Below are positions 6,392-10,630 of a DNA stretch of 10,630 nt, piece by piece; position 1 is the stretch's first letter, and each line of letters starts with the position of its first letter. This DNA comes from CAVQEK01 sp964596645 (GTDB lineage Bacteria > Bacteroidota > Bacteroidia > Cytophagales > Cyclobacteriaceae). Position numbers and translations under genes: made by a program. The stretch lies in the NCBI GenBank assembly GCA_964596645.1, contig CAZQVB010000069.1, forward strand, positions 1 to 10,630, given 5' to 3'. The notes beneath the pieces were generated by a model. It was not told the DNA's origin and did no database searches. It saw only the letters and a list, made by a program, of their open reading frames with translations.

Positions 6392-7198
6392 ATGAGCATA
6401 CCAACAAACTTTGACCTATCCGGCCGTGTAGCCATAGTGACCGGTGCCGGCAGTTGGCTTGGGCTGGATATTGCCGAAGCATTGGCCGAAGCCGGAGCCG
6501 CCGTGGTCGTCACCTCGCGCGATGAAGCAAAAGCACAACAAACCGTTGGCGACCTGGCAAAGAAATATGAGGTGCCTACCCTCGGTATCACCATGGATCA
6601 GCGCAAGTACGTATCGGTGGAGCGTATGGTGGAAAAAGTAATAGACTGGCGGGGAAAAGTCGACATTCTTGTCAACAACGCAGGAGGTGGTGTGGGCAAC
6701 AGTCCGGGGCATCTGTTCGAGCGTTCGCCGGAAGATATTGTGACGATGGTAGAGACCAACCTGACCGGTGTCATCTTCTGCTGCAAAGCCGTGGCGCCTT
6801 TTATGGCCAGGCAGGGCAGTGGAAAAATCATCAATATTGCCTCCATTGCCGGGCTCATAGGCCGCGACCGCCGCATGTATGAGCGCAGCGGCATGAAGGG
6901 CCAGCCCGTAGACTATGCGGCAGCCAAGGCCGGTGTGATCGGCCTTACCCGCGACCTGGCAGGCCTGCTCACACCCATGGGTATATGCGTAAATGCCATA
7001 TCGCCCGGGGGATTCGAAAAACCCGGCAACCTGCCCGATACTTTTGTGCATGAGCTCGCCGATGCCAGTATGAATGGCCGATGGGGGCAAATGGGCAGCG
7101 ACATCAAAGGGCTGGCGCTGTTTCTCGCATCACCGGCATCCGACCACGTTACCGCCCAGAACATCGTGATTGATGGGGGGTTTTCGCTTTGGAAATGA
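6392..7198 (+). CDS. Short-chain dehydrogenase/reductase (classical SDR)
   Basis: The 268-residue length is typical of classical NAD(P)-dependent SDR enzymes, which interconvert alcohols and ketones. The Rossmann motif is TGAGSWLG (17-24). Further motifs are NNAG (95-98), Asn123 in ETNLTG, Ser151 in NIASIAG, and the catalytic pair Tyr175/Lys179 in DYAAAKAG. The C-terminus DGGFSLWK is also family-like. In the cofactor motif TGxxxGxG the middle glycine is Trp22, an unusual change near the dinucleotide. An insertion between Ser151 and Tyr175 (GRDRRMYERSGMKGQ) may shape the substrate pocket. The gene starts 5 nt after the aminotransferase stop, so the dehydrogenase probably makes or consumes the keto compound used by that enzyme. 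Similar proteins are often named gluconate 5-dehydrogenase-like, which does not establish the substrate. Confidence 0.92.
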   Translation: MSIPTNFDLSGRVAIVTGAGSWLGLDIAEALAEAGAAVVVTSRDEAKAQQTVGDLAKKYEVPTLGITMDQRKYVSVERMVEKVIDWRGKVDILVNNAGGGVGNSPGHLFERSPEDIVTMVETNLTGVIFCCKAVAPFMARQGSGKIINIASIAGLIGRDRRMYERSGMKGQPVDYAAAKAGVIGLTRDLAGLLTPMGICVNAISPGGFEKPGNLPDTFVHELADASMNGRWGQMGSDIKGLALFLASPASDHVTAQNIVIDGGFSLWK

Positions 7199-7444
7199 GA
7201 AAGAGATTCAAGATCGGACGATATCAGTCTGTATAAATTCCAGATCAGACCATAGCCAGACCGTAAAGTTATGTCGGGCATACACCATAGAAGCCAGTCC
7301 CACTACCCTCTCACCGGCAGCCTATACCCGTGGCCGGCAGATCACTCAGCCTGGCGTGTACTGACGGCTGAAGGTAAAGTCTGCATTGCGCTTAACATCG
7401 GACGCATTCCCGGCAAGCTTCCACAAACAAAAAATAAGCGTGCC
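7199..7444. other. Convergent intergenic gap without recognisable gene
   Basis: This 246-nt gap separates the ends of two converging operons. Short open frames cross it (for example 7271-7489 on the plus strand), but none resembles a known protein and they run into the neighbouring genes. I see two related 9-mers, AGATCGGAC at 7211-7219 and AGATCAGAC at 7242-7250. I also see CCGGCAG repeated at 7314-7320 and 7334-7340, with an inverted CCGGC/GCCGG pair (7314-7318 and 7333-7337). No hairpin followed by a T-run, as expected for an intrinsic terminator, is evident on either strand. Confidence 0.4.
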
Positions 7445-8857
7445 TCACATGCGCTTCACCAGATCGGGGTAGTGGGCGGGCATTGTTAAGATGCCGCCAT
7501 CCTTTTCGTAGTAATCTTCGCCCAGCTCAAAAATGCCATCCTTGGTTTTAGACCATTCGGCATCGGGGTAGGGCAGGTATGCGCGCATTTGCTCCCAGTT
7601 TTCGTAGTTCTGATGGCCGTTGGTTTCCAGCAGACCCATTCCCAAACCGGGGAACGGCGCCAGGCGCGCAGCCACCGCTTTGTTCCACTCCACCAGCACA
7701 GGATTCACGGTGAGATCGGCGCAGAAGCAGGGCACATCACGCTCATGCGCTAACTGGGCAATTTTCATGGTCATGCTCATAGTTTTGGCAATGGCTTTCA
7801 GCGCAATGGCTTTATAGCCCATTTCAATACGCTCTTTGGCGTCTTTATCGGTATGGGCACTTTCGTCGGCAGCCAGCCGCATGGGTATGTCGTGTACGTC
7901 GATGTCGGCATGTTCGGGAAAGGGCTCTTCTATCACCTGTATCTGATCATATGCACCTATTTTCTTGGCGTGGTCCAGCAGGCGCATCAGCGTTTCCTTT
8001 TTCTCATAGCGGCCGTTGGCGTCGAAGTAGTAGGGCAGCCTGCCGTTGGCGGTGTGTTTGGTGCGCTTGTCGCCTATCGCCCGGTGTATAGCAGTGAGCC
8101 GCGCCATGTCTTTTTCCAGCATTTCGCTTTGCGTGCCCGGCTGGCCTATTTTTATTTTCATGAAGAAGTAGCCATCGGCCACGGCCTCTTCAATTTCCGA
8201 TATGGGTATGTTGTACGCCATGAGCGGTATGCTCGCCACTTTTTCATGGTGGTGCGACAGCGCAGGCCTATACGCTTCGGGAATGAGCGCATCGAAATCC
8301 TGTATGCCGTGAGTGTTGGCGTACAGCATCCACAGTGCATTGTCAAGGCCCACCAGTGCATTGAGGGCGAAAGTCATACGAAGATCGGGGTTGTTCGTGA
8401 TTTTGGCCGCGTACTGATATATTTCATCGAGTATGGCCTCCTGTGCTTCGATGGGTGTTTGGAACTTCTGTCCCTTCAACATCTGCACCGCCCGCTCGCT
8501 GATGGCATACATCAGGGCATTGCCACCACTCTCTGAGTGGTTGGCAAAAACTTCCGCATCGCTCCAAAGCACATTTTGTGTGCACAGGCCGACGCCTTCG
8601 TGGCCGGCGTCCGATCGGAGATAGGCTACGGATTGCCATATCTCCGACATGTAGCCTCCCTTAAAGCCAAACGGCCTTACCAGGGATTCGCGTTCGAAAT
8701 TGGAGCCTACGCCATCGATGGTTATGGGTGATTTTTTCATCGGCAGGGCACCACCGTTGCCCAGTGCCTGATAGGCGGCACCCGGCACCAGCAATGCGGC
8801 ACCGGCGGCCAGGCTGCTGTTTCGTAAAAATCTTCTTCTCGAATCGATCATAGTCAT
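7445..8857 (-). CDS. Tat-exported enolase-superfamily enzyme (mandelate racemase/muconate lactonizing type)
   Basis: The 470-residue protein begins with a twin-arginine signal, SRRRFLR at 6-12, then a hydrophobic stretch to about residue 28. It is therefore probably folded in the cytoplasm and exported. The C-terminal barrel shows the enolase-superfamily set: base motif KIK (Lys234, Lys236) and Mg ligands Asp279 (FDANG), Glu310 (IEEPF) and Asp331/Glu332 (AADES). The second base is Lys354 (ALKAIAK). This KxK...K arrangement is that of the MLE subgroup (lactonizing enzymes, dipeptide epimerases, o-succinylbenzoate synthase). It differs from the His/Asp dyad of mandelate racemase and many sugar-acid dehydratases. 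The reaction begins with proton abstraction next to a carboxylate; the substrate is unknown. The start at 8857 could equally be Met3 at 8851. It follows the isomerase-like gene by 4 nt and is the last gene of its operon in the window. Confidence 0.88.
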   Translation of the reverse strand: MTMIDSRRRFLRNSSLAAGAALLVPGAAYQALGNGGALPMKKSPITIDGVGSNFERESLVRPFGFKGGYMSEIWQSVAYLRSDAGHEGVGLCTQNVLWSDAEVFANHSESGGNALMYAISERAVQMLKGQKFQTPIEAQEAILDEIYQYAAKITNNPDLRMTFALNALVGLDNALWMLYANTHGIQDFDALIPEAYRPALSHHHEKVASIPLMAYNIPISEIEEAVADGYFFMKIKIGQPGTQSEMLEKDMARLTAIHRAIGDKRTKHTANGRLPYYFDANGRYEKKETLMRLLDHAKKIGAYDQIQVIEEPFPEHADIDVHDIPMRLAADESAHTDKDAKERIEMGYKAIALKAIAKTMSMTMKIAQLAHERDVPCFCADLTVNPVLVEWNKAVAARLAPFPGLGMGLLETNGHQNYENWEQMRAYLPYPDAEWSKTKDGIFELGEDYYEKDGGILTMPAHYPDLVKRM

Positions 8858-8861
8858 TGTT

Positions 8862-9812
8862 TTATTCCAATCCGGCCTTGGCCAGTGCGTCTTTCAGATG
8901 CTGTATATCTTTCGCCAACACCTGGCGGGCAAACTTCATTTTTTCCTGCTTACTCAGCGTTTCTTCCGGCTGGTCAAAAATGTCGTATTCTATATGCAGC
9001 GATATGGGCCCATCCAGACCAAAGTCTTTGTACATTTTATAATACTTCACAAAATCCACCATGCCTTCGCCCATGGGTACGTTGTTGATTTTCCAGCCGC
9101 TTTCTGTCTTTTTCCAGTAGAAATCTTTGGCCACGCTGCAGCGCACAAAATCTTTGATCAGGGCGAAGTCGTTCACCCATGATTCACCACCCTCCACCAC
9201 AGCATGCCGTATGTCGAACTGCACACCGAGCCACCGCGGGTCCAGGTCTTTGATCACATACCAAATATCCCAAACCGATGCGCCCACGCGCGTGCCGCTG
9301 TGGTTTTGATAGGCGCCGTGTATGCCGTATTTAGCATTCATATCAGCCAACCGGGCGGCCACCGGGCGCAGGGCAAGCAGGTTTTCTTCCACGCCAAGCT
9401 TGTCGTCGTACTTGTAGTAGGCCATGCGATAATACTTCACCTCGTTGGCTCCGGCTGCTTTCAGCAAGGGCTCTGTCAGCGGGTCGTCTGCGCTGTTGAT
9501 GTTGGTGGCGATCATCGGCACCACCGTTCCCGATTTACGAATTTTATCCAGGGCGTCTGGCAGTTGCTGTGGGGCATTTTCCGGCTCTATGTGTCCACCT
9601 TTTCTTACGGTCAGGTCTACACCGGCTATGCCTATATCGCTCACATATTTACCCAGATCTTCAAAGTCCAGCCATTGCAGGTGTTTGGAAAATATGCAGA
9701 TAGGATTTTTGGCCATTTTGGGCGCGGTACCTGCCAGAGCGTGGTTCATGAGTAGCGGGGCTGCCAGTGCGGCAGCTCCTGAGTGTTGAATAAATTTTCG
9801 TCGCGACAGCAT
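8862..9812 (-). CDS. Tat-exported sugar isomerase/epimerase-like TIM-barrel protein
   Basis: The 316-residue protein carries a Tat signal, SRRKFIQ at 3-9, a hydrophobic stretch, and a likely cleavage site after HALA (residue 27). The rest is a xylose isomerase-like (AP endonuclease 2) TIM barrel. Likely active-site and metal residues are in GVDLTVR (64-70), YQNHSG (Asn170, His171), FDIRH (Asp200, His203), MGEG (Glu249) and LHIEYD (His273, Glu275). Family members isomerise or epimerise sugars and cyclitols; some process 3-keto-glycosides made by Gfo/Idh/MocA dehydrogenases, which suits the gene directly upstream. It lies 2 nt after that gene's stop and 4 nt before the enolase-type gene, so the three form one transcript. 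The exact reaction cannot be read from sequence. Confidence 0.88.
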   Translation of the reverse strand: MLSRRKFIQHSGAAALAAPLLMNHALAGTAPKMAKNPICIFSKHLQWLDFEDLGKYVSDIGIAGVDLTVRKGGHIEPENAPQQLPDALDKIRKSGTVVPMIATNINSADDPLTEPLLKAAGANEVKYYRMAYYKYDDKLGVEENLLALRPVAARLADMNAKYGIHGAYQNHSGTRVGASVWDIWYVIKDLDPRWLGVQFDIRHAVVEGGESWVNDFALIKDFVRCSVAKDFYWKKTESGWKINNVPMGEGMVDFVKYYKMYKDFGLDGPISLHIEYDIFDQPEETLSKQEKMKFARQVLAKDIQHLKDALAKAGLE

Positions 9813-9814
9813 AT

Positions 9815-10630
9815 TTAGGACAGTTTCCAGGGTGAGCGATATTCGTACATGAGCAGGTCGTTGGCCGCTTTGTGGTTGGTGATCTCCTCTTTCTCAGCAT
9901 CCCACTCAATGCGCTGGCCGGTTTCTAAGGCAATGTTGGCCAAGTGGGCAAAAGAGGTAGAGCGGTGGCCTTCTTCCAGCGTACACCAGGGTGTTTCGCG
10001 GGTGCGAACGCAGTCGAGAAAGTTGCGGATAAGCCTGCCGGTTGAGTTTTCGCTGATGCCAAGGTCGCCGTACTGGGTGTCGGATTTCAGGCTGTAATCT
10101 TCTGCCTCTGTGAGCTGCTTCCAATCCTGAAACTGGCCAGGTCTTGCCGGCGTCACATGGTAGCTGTTTTGGTCAATGGCAATATTTCCTTTCGTACCGG
10201 AGAGTAAGATTTCACCCGGCTCTATACCCGGAATGGTGCCGGCCTCATGAATGCCAAACTGTACCACCCGGCCCGAGGCAAATTCAAAGAAAACCTCCAT
10301 GGTGTCGGGTATATTCCGGTCGTCGGTGAGCACATATTTGCCTCCGGTGGCAGTGATGGCCACGGGAGCCGTTTCGCCCACCATCCAGCGAATGGCGTCC
10401 ATGTAGTGCACGCCCCAGTTGCCCATCTGCGAGGAGTATTCCTTCCACCAGCGGAAAAAGTACGGCGCTATATTGTATTGATATTCGCGGTATGCACGTG
10501 GGCCGAGCCACATATCCCAGTCGAAATCCTGTGGTGGCTTCACCGGCGAGAGGTTGCCGATGCCGTCGGGGTACATGTTGCTCACTCGAAAGGCCTTGGC
10601 AAAGGTGACTTTGCCCACCTTGTCTTCCAC
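9815..10630 (-). CDS. Gfo/Idh/MocA family oxidoreductase, C-terminal part (cut by window edge)
   Basis: The last 271 residues of an NAD(P)-dependent sugar oxidoreductase are visible. The gene continues beyond the right edge, so the Rossmann domain and any Tat signal are not seen. The first visible codon is an internal GTG (Val), not a start. The visible part is the substrate-binding C-terminal domain. It has DWDMWLGPRAYREY (37-50 of the fragment), the segment MGNWGVHYMDAIRWMVGE with likely active-site His75 and Asp78, and the family-typical end YRSPWKLS. Such enzymes often oxidise or reduce a hydroxyl of sugars, glycosides or inositols, and many Bacteroidota relatives are Tat-exported with tightly held cofactor. 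The stop is 2 nt before the next gene. A full-length family member is usually about 400-480 residues, so about one third is missing. Confidence 0.9.
   Translation of the reverse strand: MEDKVGKVTFAKAFRVSNMYPDGIGNLSPVKPPQDFDWDMWLGPRAYREYQYNIAPYFFRWWKEYSSQMGNWGVHYMDAIRWMVGETAPVAITATGGKYVLTDDRNIPDTMEVFFEFASGRVVQFGIHEAGTIPGIEPGEILLSGTKGNIAIDQNSYHVTPARPGQFQDWKQLTEAEDYSLKSDTQYGDLGISENSTGRLIRNFLDCVRTRETPWCTLEEGHRSTSFAHLANIALETGQRIEWDAEKEEITNHKAANDLLMYEYRSPWKLS

Noticed and set aside
6416..7090. 224-codon minus-strand frame opposite the SDR gene
   Set aside because: It is a shadow of a well-supported SDR gene; no domain or signal is recognisable.
7271..7489. 72-codon frame in the convergent gap as a small gene
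   Set aside because: It overlaps the end of the enolase-type gene, has no recognisable domain, and lacks a clear ribosome binding site or promoter.
7853..8536. 227-codon plus-strand frame opposite the enolase-superfamily gene
   Set aside because: It lies wholly inside a gene with intact catalytic motifs on the other strand and shows no protein-like features.
1..10630. CRISPR array, tRNA or rRNA genes
   Set aside because: No regularly spaced direct repeats of CRISPR type and no tRNA-like or rRNA sequence were noticed on either strand.

Overview
The window looks like chromosomal DNA of a Bacteroidota bacterium, probably a free-living or marine polysaccharide degrader. The evidence is a candidate TAnnTTTG promoter element, weak or absent Shine-Dalgarno sites, lipoprotein and Tat signals on carbohydrate enzymes, and the enzyme families present (S1-type sulfatase, sialidase-fold protein, Gfo/Idh/MocA oxidoreductase, exported TIM-barrel isomerase). 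The genus cannot be fixed. Most genes are clearly over 50% G+C (sampled lines 52-73%), while the sulfatase gene is about 40-43%.

Layout. Positions 1-356 hold no credible gene. They contain two tandem about 24-nt repeats that resemble the end of an IS21-type insertion sequence, then an intergenic repeat, then two facing imperfect palindromes (REP-like). Next come three minus-strand genes, in transcription order: a FadR-type GntR regulator (5002-4319), a lipoprotein sulfatase (4241-1809) and an exported sialidase-fold protein (1577-357). The 231-nt gap between the last two carries a 108-bp element with 18-nt inverted ends. Divergently from the regulator, a PLP aminotransferase of the DegT family (5106-6386) and a short-chain dehydrogenase (6392-7198) form a tight plus-strand operon. 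Facing it, a compact minus-strand operon runs in from the right edge: the C-terminal part of a Gfo/Idh/MocA oxidoreductase (10630-9815), a Tat-exported sugar isomerase-like TIM barrel (9812-8862) and a Tat-exported enolase-superfamily enzyme (8857-7445). The two operons converge on a 246-nt gap without a recognisable gene.

How it may work together (inference). The sulfatase and sialidase-fold protein would act on a sulfated or acidic glycan in the periplasm or at the cell surface. The exported isomerase-like and enolase-type enzymes, and perhaps the oxidoreductase, would remodel a released sugar or sugar acid. The cytoplasmic dehydrogenase plus aminotransferase would interconvert a hydroxyl, a keto and an amino group. 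The FadR-type regulator, whose effectors in this family are usually small organic acids, sits where it could control the set. The substrate is not evident; an amino sugar, aminocyclitol or sugar acid would fit. No transporter (SusCD), kinase or aldolase lies in the window, so the pathway is incomplete here.
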